Shown here: piece after piece, positions 56,373-63,280 of the stretch | Layout: the number at the start of each line of letters is the position of its first letter | Position numbering within the stretch: the stretch's first letter is position 1 | NCBI GenBank assembly: GCA_934096705.1 | Contig: CAKOMR010000007.1 | Location: forward strand, 1-64,000 | Direction: 5' to 3' | From: an uncultured Bacilli bacterium | Lineage (GTDB): Bacteria > Bacillota_I > Bacilli_A > RF39 > UBA660 | DNA: 64,000 bases | The notes under the pieces: generated by a model | Seen by the model: only the letters and a program-made list of their open reading frames with translations | What the model was told of the DNA's origin: nothing | Database searches by the model: none | Program-made: the position numbers and the translations under genes

Positions 56373-56531
56373 TTAGCAACTAGTATGATTAAATAATCTT
56401 CTTAATGTTGAACCAAAATTTTGTCCATATCCATATACTGCAATAATAATTCTACCTACAGCGGATAAAAGTGCAGCTGTTACGCCTGCTCCTCCAACAT
56501 ATAAAATGCTTTCACCACTATTTAACACCAT
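56373..56531 (-). CDS. Small double-glycine-leader peptide 2 (bacteriocin-like precursor)
   Basis: The frame codes for 52 residues: a leader MVLNSGESILYVGG ending in Gly-Gly, then AGVTAALLSAVGRIII and an AVYGYGQNFGSTLRRLFN-type core, ending in Cys. The core has a helix with small-residue faces (AxxxA, GxxxG-like GYGQNFG) and a basic tail. These traits mark class II bacteriocin or pheromone precursors cut after GG by C39 peptidases. The ATG at 56531 is one base after the stop of peptide 1 and has no Shine-Dalgarno, so it depends on re-initiation. A longer frame from a TTG at 56582 is open but less likely. Confidence 0.65.
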   Translation of the reverse strand: MVLNSGESILYVGGAGVTAALLSAVGRIIIAVYGYGQNFGSTLRRLFNHTSC

Positions 56532-56532
56532 A

Positions 56533-56682
56533 TTATCTAATATTGCAAGCCTTTGGATTAGAAAAGCCATCAATAATTCCAAAAATAAAAGAACTAATCA
56601 CAGATATTATAAATATACCCATGCCTGAAATTTTTGCACCGCCTGTATATTTAATTGCATCTGCTTCACTTAATTTAGTCAC
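56533..56682 (-). CDS. Small double-glycine-leader peptide 1 (bacteriocin-like precursor)
   Basis: The 49-residue frame starts at a GTG at 56682, seven bases after a strong GGGAGG site (56690-56695). The leader MTKLSEADAIKYTGG ends in Gly-Gly after Leu/Ile/Tyr at the usual spacing. The core AKISGMGIFIISVISS, FIFGIIDGFSNPKACNIR contains a hydrophobic helix with a GxxxG (GIIDG) and one Cys. With its neighbour it fits a two-peptide (class IIb) bacteriocin. It was not in any long-frame list because it is short and GTG-started. Confidence 0.65.
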   Translation of the reverse strand: MTKLSEADAIKYTGGAKISGMGIFIISVISSFIFGIIDGFSNPKACNIR

Positions 56683-56697
56683 TTGCTTACCTCCCTT

Positions 56698-57096
56698 CTA
56701 GAAAATAAAATCAATAATTTTTTTGATTATTTTTTCTTTTTTATAATAAAATGTTATTTTCTTTACTTCATTTTCCCTTAGATTCAAATTTGTTGTTATT
56801 TGATAATTTTGATAATTGTTAATATCTTTAGTATAAATTTCTGATATCTGCTTTATTTTATATTGGTATACATTATTATCTATTTTTATTTTATTTCCTT
56901 TTACAATAATGTCAGAGTTTTTTAAATCAACAGGTATTAAAATACTATTTTTTTGAAATACACCATATACGGTAAATGAACTATACGCTTTCAAATTAAA
57001 ACTTAGAAACAATAATATGAGCATTATTCCACTTATGGTGAATATTAATAAATAGTTTTTATAAGGAATATTTTTTAACCAAAAATAATTATTCAT
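56698..57096 (-). CDS. Short membrane accessory protein of the C39 exporter
   Basis: Starting at the ATG at 57096 behind TTGGAG, this 132-residue protein has one membrane helix (YLLIFTISGIMLILLFLSF) and an extracellular beta-strand region (VYGVFQKNSILIPVDLK, KNSDIIVKGNKIKID). A basic amphipathic C-terminus follows. The arrangement recalls the membrane-proximal part of HlyD/LcnD accessory proteins, but it is far shorter and lacks the coiled-coil hairpin. Its start overlaps the exporter stop by eight bases. It is probably a minimal periplasmic-type adaptor, or an immunity protein. Confidence 0.5.
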   Translation of the reverse strand: MNNYFWLKNIPYKNYLLIFTISGIMLILLFLSFNLKAYSSFTVYGVFQKNSILIPVDLKNSDIIVKGNKIKIDNNVYQYKIKQISEIYTKDINNYQNYQITTNLNLRENEVKKITFYYKKEKIIKKIIDFIF

Positions 57097-59140
57097 AATT
57101 TTCTCCAATATTAATAGCTCGTTCAAAAAGATTATCTATTTTTTTATGTGAAACATAAATTAACGTTTTATAAGGAAAATTTTTTATTATATTATTTATT
57201 ATTGTCTTCTCCATAAAATAATCAGTTTCACTTAATGCTTCGTCTAAGACTAAAATTTTACTATCTTTCATTAATGCTCGAGCTAAAATAATTCTTTGTT
57301 TTTCACCACCAGATATGTTAATTGAATCATTACTAATTCCAAAATTATATCTAAATTTTCTTTTATTAACTATCAAGTCTATCAAACATATTTTACATAT
57401 TTTTTGAAATTTAATTTCATCATTTTGATTTAACATAATATTTTCTTTAATAGTACCAGTAAAAATTTTTTCTTTTTGCCCTACATAAATAATATTGTCT
57501 CTAATCGTTCTCAAGCTGTAATCATTTAAACATATGTCATTAATATAAATATTACCTTTTGTAGGTTCAATACTTCGATTAATAAGTTTGCATAAAGTAC
57601 TTTTTCCGCAACCAGAATTACCTTTTAATAATACTTTCTCGTTTTCCTTAATCAATAAATTAACATTTTCTAAAACATGATTATAATCATTATAAGTAAA
57701 ACTTACATTTTCTAAATTAATATTCCCCGTTATAAATTTTTGTTTATTACCAAGAGTTTCTTCTTTTATATCTATAAAATCACATATTTTTTCAAAACTT
57801 GCTCGTAAAAAATTATATTTAGGTATTAATGATATGATATTTTTTATTGGTTCAATAAAATATGAAACAAAAGTATTAAACATTACAAGTTCTATTAAAG
57901 TGAATTTGTTATTATAAATTAAGAAAAAACCAAAGGTATTTATTATAAATATGCTTAATTCATAAAGTATATTTCGAAAGAAATTTATAAAATTTAAACT
58001 GGTAGTAAATGAATAATTATCAAATATTAAATCACATGTTTTGCTTTCAATTTTACTCAAAACATTTTCTGTTTCATTTAAATTTTTAGTGCTACTTATC
58101 ATATTAATATTTTCAACTAATACACTATTAAAAACAGTTTGATATTCAATATTTTTCTTTATTCTTCGATAAATATGAAAGCTTACTAGTAAAGAAAATA
58201 AAATATAAATAAGTACAAATGCGAGTAAAATTAAAGTTAATGTTTTATTAATAATAAATAAAGTAACAGATGAACCAAGAGAAACCAAAAGATTTAAAAA
58301 GGAAGTAACAAAAAGTTCCGAAAATAAATTTTTAATACTTCCAATTTCACCAACTCTGGTTATTATCTCTCCGGATGTTCTTGAAGCAATAACATTTAAA
58401 GGAAGAGAAAATAAATGATTAAGAAAATTTTTATATACACTTATATCAATATTTTTATTTAAATGATTTTCGTAATAATCTTTTAAATAATTAAATATAA
58501 TTTTAAAAATTAAACTAACTAGGAAAAGAAAAATAATATATTTTATTAAAGCAGTCGATTCATTTAAAATTATTTGGTTTAAACTTTTAAAATATAAACC
58601 ATAGATTATAGTAAAAATCATAAGAAATAAACTACATAAAAGCATATTTAAACATAGTTTTTTGTTGTCTTTTAAAATATTAAAAAATAATGAGTATATA
58701 TTACTTTCTTTTTCAAGAACGATTATTTTGTCTTTGGGATATAATTCTAATATAACTTCTGAAAATATGCTTTCAAACTTTTCTTTATCCATTATAATTT
58801 TTCCTTTATCTGGATCCATAAATACATAACCATTTTTTCTAATCTCATATAAACACATAAAATGTGCTAATCCATTTTCATAAATAACATGTACAATACA
58901 AGGTAAAATAATTTTAGATAAGTCATTAATGCTAATTTTTTTTGCAGATACATCAAAGCCATAGTTTTCAGCAGCTTTTTGTAAATGATAAACACTAACC
59001 CCCTGCAGTGAAGTAAATGTATCCATTCTTATTTTTTCCACAGAAACATATCCATCATAATATCTAATTATTGAAGATAAACAGCAAGCACCACAATCTT
59101 TTATATCTTTCTGGCGAACAATAACCATTTTTCTTTTCAC
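57089..59140 (-). CDS. C39-peptidase ABC exporter for double-glycine peptides
   Basis: The 683-residue protein has three parts. Residues 1-130 form a C39 papain-like peptidase: VRQKDIKDCGACCL with oxyanion Gln10 and nucleophile C16, then H93 (LAHFMCLYEI) and D109 (MDPDKGK). Residues about 150-420 are membrane helices. Residues about 440-683 are an ATPase with GNSGCGKST, SGGEKQRIILARAL and ILVLDEALSETD. Such proteins remove GG leaders and export the mature peptide. The GTG at 59140 is chosen because AAGGAGG lies nine bases ahead; an ATG at 59128 is possible. It heads the unit with the accessory and peptide genes. Confidence 0.95.
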   Translation of the reverse strand: MKRKMVIVRQKDIKDCGACCLSSIIRYYDGYVSVEKIRMDTFTSLQGVSVYHLQKAAENYGFDVSAKKISINDLSKIILPCIVHVIYENGLAHFMCLYEIRKNGYVFMDPDKGKIIMDKEKFESIFSEVILELYPKDKIIVLEKESNIYSLFFNILKDNKKLCLNMLLCSLFLMIFTIIYGLYFKSLNQIILNESTALIKYIIFLFLVSLIFKIIFNYLKDYYENHLNKNIDISVYKNFLNHLFSLPLNVIASRTSGEIITRVGEIGSIKNLFSELFVTSFLNLLVSLGSSVTLFIINKTLTLILLAFVLIYILFSLLVSFHIYRRIKKNIEYQTVFNSVLVENINMISSTKNLNETENVLSKIESKTCDLIFDNYSFTTSLNFINFFRNILYELSIFIINTFGFFLIYNNKFTLIELVMFNTFVSYFIEPIKNIISLIPKYNFLRASFEKICDFIDIKEETLGNKQKFITGNINLENVSFTYNDYNHVLENVNLLIKENEKVLLKGNSGCGKSTLCKLINRSIEPTKGNIYINDICLNDYSLRTIRDNIIYVGQKEKIFTGTIKENIMLNQNDEIKFQKICKICLIDLIVNKRKFRYNFGISNDSINISGGEKQRIILARALMKDSKILVLDEALSETDYFMEKTIINNIIKNFPYKTLIYVSHKKIDNLFERAINIGENYE

Positions 59141-59297
59141 CTACTTTTTCCTCCTTTCACCCTACTTATACCCATTAAAACTAAATTTTCCTTTTATTTT
59201 TTTAAATTTTCTTTCTTTTTTTATATCTTCGCTTTTCTTTGCAGTTATATTTTTTATTCATGAAAATATAATTTACTAGAATAAGGAGGAAAAAAGT

Positions 59298-59792
59298 TTG
59301 ATTAATAAACAAAACCTATGGTTTATAACTTTATTTGCATTAATATTAATACTAGGAATTTATTATATAAGTTTGCCAGACAATAGCTTGCCAACATTTT
59401 CTAGCACTGAAAACAACTTAGATAATGCCATAAAAGTTACTGATTCTGATGTAATAATTGCTTTAAAAGTTGAGGAAGAAGAAAAGATTTTAAAAGAAAT
59501 GGAAAATGCCCAAAAAATTCTTTTAGATAGTAGTTCTACAACAGAGCAAAAAAATGTTGCTTATGAATCTTTACAAGAACTAAATTCAAAAAAAGGTAAA
59601 ATAATAGAAATCGAAAAACTTATAAAAGAAAAATTTAGTTTAGATTCTTGTGTAAAAATCGAAGGAAATAAAATAAATATTACCTTGTCAAGCAAAAATC
59701 AAGATGCTGAGTTTGCAAACAATGTTATAAAATCTGTACAATCTCTTTATACTGAGCAGATGTATATAACCGTTAAGTTTCAAGATAAATAG
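59298..59792 (+). CDS. spoIIIAH: Stage III sporulation protein SpoIIIAH-like
   Basis: SpoIIIAH is the mother-cell part of the SpoIIIA-SpoIIQ channel that feeds the forespore. The 164-residue protein has a membrane helix (LWFITLFALILILGIYYI) matching the Bacillus protein's VWLLTMLSLVVVLSVYYI. It then has EEKILKEMENAQKILLDSSS and a YscJ-like ring domain (EFANNVIKSVQSLYTEQ). The acidic low-complexity linker of Bacillus is much shorter here. The start is a TTG at 59298 with AAGGAGG eight bases before it. Other spoIIIA genes are not in the window. Confidence 0.88.
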   Translation: MINKQNLWFITLFALILILGIYYISLPDNSLPTFSSTENNLDNAIKVTDSDVIIALKVEEEEKILKEMENAQKILLDSSSTTEQKNVAYESLQELNSKKGKIIEIEKLIKEKFSLDSCVKIEGNKINITLSSKNQDAEFANNVIKSVQSLYTEQMYITVKFQDK

Positions 59793-59804
59793 GCATATGT
59801 AAGG

Positions 59805-59832
59805 ACCTTTTTTATAAAAATTTCATAAAATA
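59805..59832 (+). promoter_or_regulatory. Sigma-K-like promoter of gerE
   Basis: AC (59805-59806), a 17-base spacer and CATAAAATA (59824-59832) fit the sigma-K pattern AC-N16/17-CATANNNTA. In Bacillus subtilis gerE is likewise transcribed by sigma-K. Confidence 0.6.
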
Positions 59833-59860
59833 CTATGAATAGTGTAAGAAAGGAAGGCCT

Positions 59861-60067
59861 ATGAAAAAACTACTTACTAAAAGAGAACACGAAATATTTT
59901 CGCTTTTAGTACTTAACAAAACAACTAAAGAAATATCCGAGCAATTAAATATTAGTCAAAAAACTGTCCGTAATCATATATCAAATACAATGCAAAAATT
60001 AGGTGTAAAGGGCCGTTGTAATGCTATAATTGAATTATTAAAACTTGGAGCAATTTCATTAGATTAA
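59861..60067 (+). CDS. gerE: Late sporulation transcription factor GerE
   Basis: GerE is a LuxR-type helix-turn-helix regulator of spore coat genes. The 68-residue protein lines up with Bacillus GerE almost end to end: LLTKREHEIFSLLVLNKTTKE, ISEQLNISQKTVRNHISN and MQKLGVKGR are nearly the same words. Like it, this protein has no receiver domain. It follows a sigma-K-like promoter and AAAGGAAGG, and ends in a hairpin terminator. This strongly suggests a retained mother-cell programme. Confidence 0.9.
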   Translation: MKKLLTKREHEIFSLLVLNKTTKEISEQLNISQKTVRNHISNTMQKLGVKGRCNAIIELLKLGAISLD

Positions 60068-60070
60068 TCC

Positions 60071-60091
60071 AAAAGCCCTCGGGCTTTTTTT
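60071..60091 (+). terminator. gerE terminator
   Basis: AAAAGCCC pairs with GGGCTTTT around TC and is followed by seven T. Confidence 0.85.
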
Positions 60092-60134
60092 GAATAATGA
60101 GAAATTTTTTTAATATAATTTATTAGGTGATAAC

Positions 60135-61034
60135 ATGCTTAAAAAAAGAGCTATAAAAAGAATCATTACTTCTACTGGAGCATTATTTATTTTTTTATTA
60201 ATATATATTTTTCCAAAACAAGAAAAATATAGCATTCCCGAAGAAGTAATTTATGTTAATGAACTTACAATGCCTCTTTACACACTTGATCAAAATAGTT
60301 ATGTTGCTAGAACTAATATTATAAAAAAAAATGAAGATGATATAAATTATATAGTAAGTGTACTTACTAAAAATAGTATTAATTCAAATTATTTGGCTAC
60401 AAATTTTTCACCAATAATTCCAGAAAACACAAAACTACTTGATTACTCATTAAACGATAATATTTTAAAACTAAACTTTTCCAAAGAATTATTAAATGTA
60501 AGTGAAAAAGATGAAGAAAAAATGATTGAAAGTTTAATATACTCTTTATGTGAAATTAAGGACGTTAATAAAATAATGATATTTGTCGAAGGAAAAGAAT
60601 TAAATGAACTACCAAATTCAAAAATAAAATTACCTACTGTGCTTGATAAAAGTTTTGGTGTAAATAAAGTGTATGATGTTAATAATATAAAAGGTATTGT
60701 TAAAACTACTGTATACTATATGAACAAATATGATGATAACCTATATTATGTACCAATTACAAAAATTACAAATAGTGATAAAAAGTGCATTGAAATAATT
60801 ATAGATGAGCTTAAATCATCCCCTACTTATGAAAGTAATTTATTAAGTTTTTTAACAGCTTCTTATGAACTTGAAAATTATGAAATATTAGATAACTCTA
60901 TATCACTTACTTTTAATAATAAATTACTGGCTAATTTAAATGATGAACAAATTATAGAAAAAGTAAAATACTCTCTTGCTCTTTCAATTAGAGATTCATT
61001 AAATATCGAAGATATAGTTATAAATATTAATTAA
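60135..61034 (+). CDS. gerM: Germination/sporulation protein GerM
   Basis: The 299-residue protein has one N-terminal membrane segment and two copies of the GerM/Gmad domain. One carries SLNDNILKLNFSKELLNVS (about 105-150). The other carries LENYEILDNSISLTFNNKLL (about 250-290), each beginning around a conserved LxxLxxxS-type region. GerM is needed for SpoIIQ ring function in Bacillus, fitting the nearby spoIIIAH. A short upstream ribosome site (AGGTGATAAC) marks the ATG. Neighbours: gerE upstream, an unknown gene 28 bases downstream. Confidence 0.85.
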   Translation: MLKKRAIKRIITSTGALFIFLLIYIFPKQEKYSIPEEVIYVNELTMPLYTLDQNSYVARTNIIKKNEDDINYIVSVLTKNSINSNYLATNFSPIIPENTKLLDYSLNDNILKLNFSKELLNVSEKDEEKMIESLIYSLCEIKDVNKIMIFVEGKELNELPNSKIKLPTVLDKSFGVNKVYDVNNIKGIVKTTVYYMNKYDDNLYYVPITKITNSDKKCIEIIIDELKSSPTYESNLLSFLTASYELENYEILDNSISLTFNNKLLANLNDEQIIEKVKYSLALSIRDSLNIEDIVININ

Positions 61035-61062
61035 TTGTAAATACTAAATATTAGTGATAATT

Positions 61063-61392
61063 ATGCCAATAATAGTATATAAAAATAAATTTAAAGACTA
61101 TGAATTAAGTTTTGCTTTTAATCTAGAATATATAAAAGGTTACAAACTTAAAAATAAAGATTATAATGAACTTTTTTCTGAAAATATCAAAAATATCATA
61201 AATGAGTCTATAGAAAATTTTAATGAAGATATTTATCAAAATTATTTAAGTGAATATAAAATAACATTTATTGCTTTAACTAAATATTTTATGGATAAAA
61301 TACCTGATATTTTTTCTATTAAATACGAAAATAATAATGAAAACTCAATATTTTATGCTGACGAAATACAAAATTTAACAAAAAATGACTAA
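61063..61392 (+). CDS. Hypothetical small protein in the sporulation block
   Basis: The protein (109 residues from the ATG at 61063) begins MPIIVYKNKFKDYELSF and has Lys/Asn/Glu-rich helices with no membrane segment or known motif. Its ribosome site is weak. It follows gerM closely, and tRNA-Arg lies after it. I cannot assign a function. Confidence 0.5.
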   Translation: MPIIVYKNKFKDYELSFAFNLEYIKGYKLKNKDYNELFSENIKNIINESIENFNEDIYQNYLSEYKITFIALTKYFMDKIPDIFSIKYENNNENSIFYADEIQNLTKND

Positions 61393-61398
61393 ATTTAC

Positions 61399-61427
61399 TT
61401 GTATTTAATTAAACATTGATATATAAT
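61399..61427 (+). promoter_or_regulatory. Promoter of tRNA-Arg
   Basis: TTGTAT (61399-61404) and TATAAT (61422-61427) are 17 bases apart, 12 bases before the tRNA. Confidence 0.75.
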
Positions 61428-61438
61428 TTAATTGTGAT

Positions 61439-61515
<77 letters not shown>

Positions 61516-61547
61516 ATTGATAATAAACTCGGTTTTTATCGAGTATA

Positions 61548-61582
61548 ATAAAAACGGCTTTTTATAAGTCGTTTTTATATTA
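61548..61582 (+). terminator. Terminator after tRNA-Arg
   Basis: AAAAACGGC pairs with GTCGTTTTT around an AT loop, and the T-run continues past the stem. Confidence 0.7.
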
Positions 61583-61626
61583 TTAAAATAATGCATTTAA
61601 TATTTTTATTAAATGTTTTTTTATTT

Positions 61627-61663
61627 TCAAAAAAATAGAACAAGATTTTATCTTATTCTACTA
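61627..61663 (-). terminator. miaB terminator
   Basis: On the minus strand TAGAATAAGAT pairs with ATCTTGTTCTA around AAA and is followed by seven T. It overlaps the miaB stop. Confidence 0.85.
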
Positions 61664-63053
61664 TTCCATCTAAACTAAAACTTTTAGCATCAGTTATTTT
61701 TACATTAACAATTTGGCCAATTAGTGATTTATCACAAGAAACATTTACAAGTTTCATTGTATCAGTATAACCGAAACATTTTTCTGGGTCTTTTTCACTT
61801 TCTCCTATTAAAAGAACAGAAACTACTCTACCCAAAAGTTTTTCATTACTTTCTTTTGAATATTTATTAATAAGTTCATTTAACTCATGTAATCTTCTTT
61901 CTTTATCTTCCTTTGAAACATCATCTTTCATAAGTGATGATGCAGTTCCTTTTCTTTCAGAATAAATAAATGTATAAGCACCATCATACTTAAGTTTATT
62001 AACAACATCTAAAGTTTCTTTGAAGTCTTCCTCTGTTTCTGATGGAAAACCAACAATAATATCAGTAGTAATGCATACTCCTGGTATTTTTTCTTTCATT
62101 TTATTAAATAAATTAATATATTCTTCTTTAGTATATCGACGATTCATCTTCTTTAAAATTCTATCACTACCAGATTGAATAGGAAGATGAATATAAGGCA
62201 TAACATTTTCATATTTTGCAATTACGTCAATCATTTTGTCAGTAAAATTCCAAGGATGAGACGTAACAAATCTAAGTCTTGGTATGCCAAGTTTTGCAAC
62301 ATTTTCAAGTAAATCTGCAAAATCATATCCTAAATTTAAATCATTTCCATAAGCATTAACATTTTGCCCTAATAAAGTTATTTCTTTATATCCATTTTGA
62401 ACAAGGCATTTGCATTCTTCTATAATTGCCTCCATTTTTCTACTTCTTTCTCTTCCTCTAGTAAATGGAACTATACAGTAAGTACAAAATTTGTCACAAC
62501 CAAACATAACGTTTACCCATGCACATATATTTGAATCTCTTTTATAAATAATATTTTCTGGAACAACATCACTATTTGATTGAACAAAAATATTTTGCTT
62601 ATCTAATTTTTCTAATAACAATTTTGGTAAATCAAAAATATTATTTGGTCCAATGACAATATCAACATACTTATGATTTTTTTCAATATCCTCGACAACA
62701 TCAACTTGACCTGCCATACAGCCCATTAAAACAATTATTAAATCCTTTTTTATATTTTTTAAATGTTTGCATCTTCCTAAATAGCCAAAAACTTTATCAT
62801 GAGCATTTTCTCTTATAGCGCATGTATTTAAAACTACTACATCTGCATCATCTAATTCATTTGTTTTAGAAAATCCTAATCTTTCCAAGAAAGAAGCAAT
62901 TGCTTCAGAATCATGAACGTTCATTTGACAGCCATAAGTTTTTAAAAAATATTTTTTATTTTCATAAACTTTTTGAATTGCATTATCTATATTTAAATAA
63001 TTAATATTAACTTTCTCTCTATTTCTTGCAACATTATAATCGGGTTTTAACAT
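61653..63053 (-). CDS. miaB: tRNA-2-methylthio-N6-dimethylallyladenosine synthase
   Basis: MiaB adds a methylthio group to i6A37 of tRNAs. The 466-residue protein has the UPF0004 domain with three Cys (TYGCQMNVHDSE; LNTCAIRENA; LMGCMAGQ) and the radical-SAM site CDKFCTYCIVPFTRGRERSR. It also has HLPIQSGSDRILKKMNR and a C-terminal TRAM domain. Both clusters should form. It has its own promoter, next to an inverted repeat, and ends in a strong terminator. Confidence 0.97.
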   Translation of the reverse strand: MLKPDYNVARNREKVNINYLNIDNAIQKVYENKKYFLKTYGCQMNVHDSEAIASFLERLGFSKTNELDDADVVVLNTCAIRENAHDKVFGYLGRCKHLKNIKKDLIIVLMGCMAGQVDVVEDIEKNHKYVDIVIGPNNIFDLPKLLLEKLDKQNIFVQSNSDVVPENIIYKRDSNICAWVNVMFGCDKFCTYCIVPFTRGRERSRKMEAIIEECKCLVQNGYKEITLLGQNVNAYGNDLNLGYDFADLLENVAKLGIPRLRFVTSHPWNFTDKMIDVIAKYENVMPYIHLPIQSGSDRILKKMNRRYTKEEYINLFNKMKEKIPGVCITTDIIVGFPSETEEDFKETLDVVNKLKYDGAYTFIYSERKGTASSLMKDDVSKEDKERRLHELNELINKYSKESNEKLLGRVVSVLLIGESEKDPEKCFGYTDTMKLVNVSCDKSLIGQIVNVKITDAKSFSLDGIVE

Positions 63054-63077
63054 AAAAAATCACTTCCAACAAAATGT

Positions 63078-63106
63078 ATTATAACAAAATTAACATTTAA
63101 TTGAAA
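63078..63106 (-). promoter_or_regulatory. Promoter of miaB
   Basis: TTTCAA (63101-63106) and TATAAT (63078-63083) are 17 bases apart on the minus strand. The -35 element touches the inverted repeat described below. Confidence 0.7.
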
Positions 63107-63214
63107 GGGATTTTGGATATTCTAGGATATTTATTAAGTTTAAAGTTTAATGAAGAAGTATTTTTAAATTAGGGATGCATGATATGAATTACTTTTTATC
63201 CAAAACCCGCTTTC
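63103..63214. repeat. Imperfect inverted repeat of about 112 bases upstream of miaB
   Basis: GAAAGGGATTTTGGATA (63103-63119) pairs with TATCCAAAACCCGCTTTC (63197-63214) with one bulge and one G-T pair. The centre has no gene. It could form a long stem in either strand's RNA, or be the remnant of a small mobile element. No T-run follows. It sits between the carboxypeptidase gene and miaB. Confidence 0.5.
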
Positions 63215-63280
63215 ACGTTGTAATTTACTCTAATTTAAAACCAATTTCAAGCACTTCGACAAAACTAGAAAAAACTAGAA

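Noticed and set aside
56373..56582. Longer reading of peptide 2 starting from TTG at 56582
   Set aside because: It starts at a TTG with only a weak site and would give a leader too long for a double-glycine peptide. The ATG one base after the stop of peptide 1 fits better.
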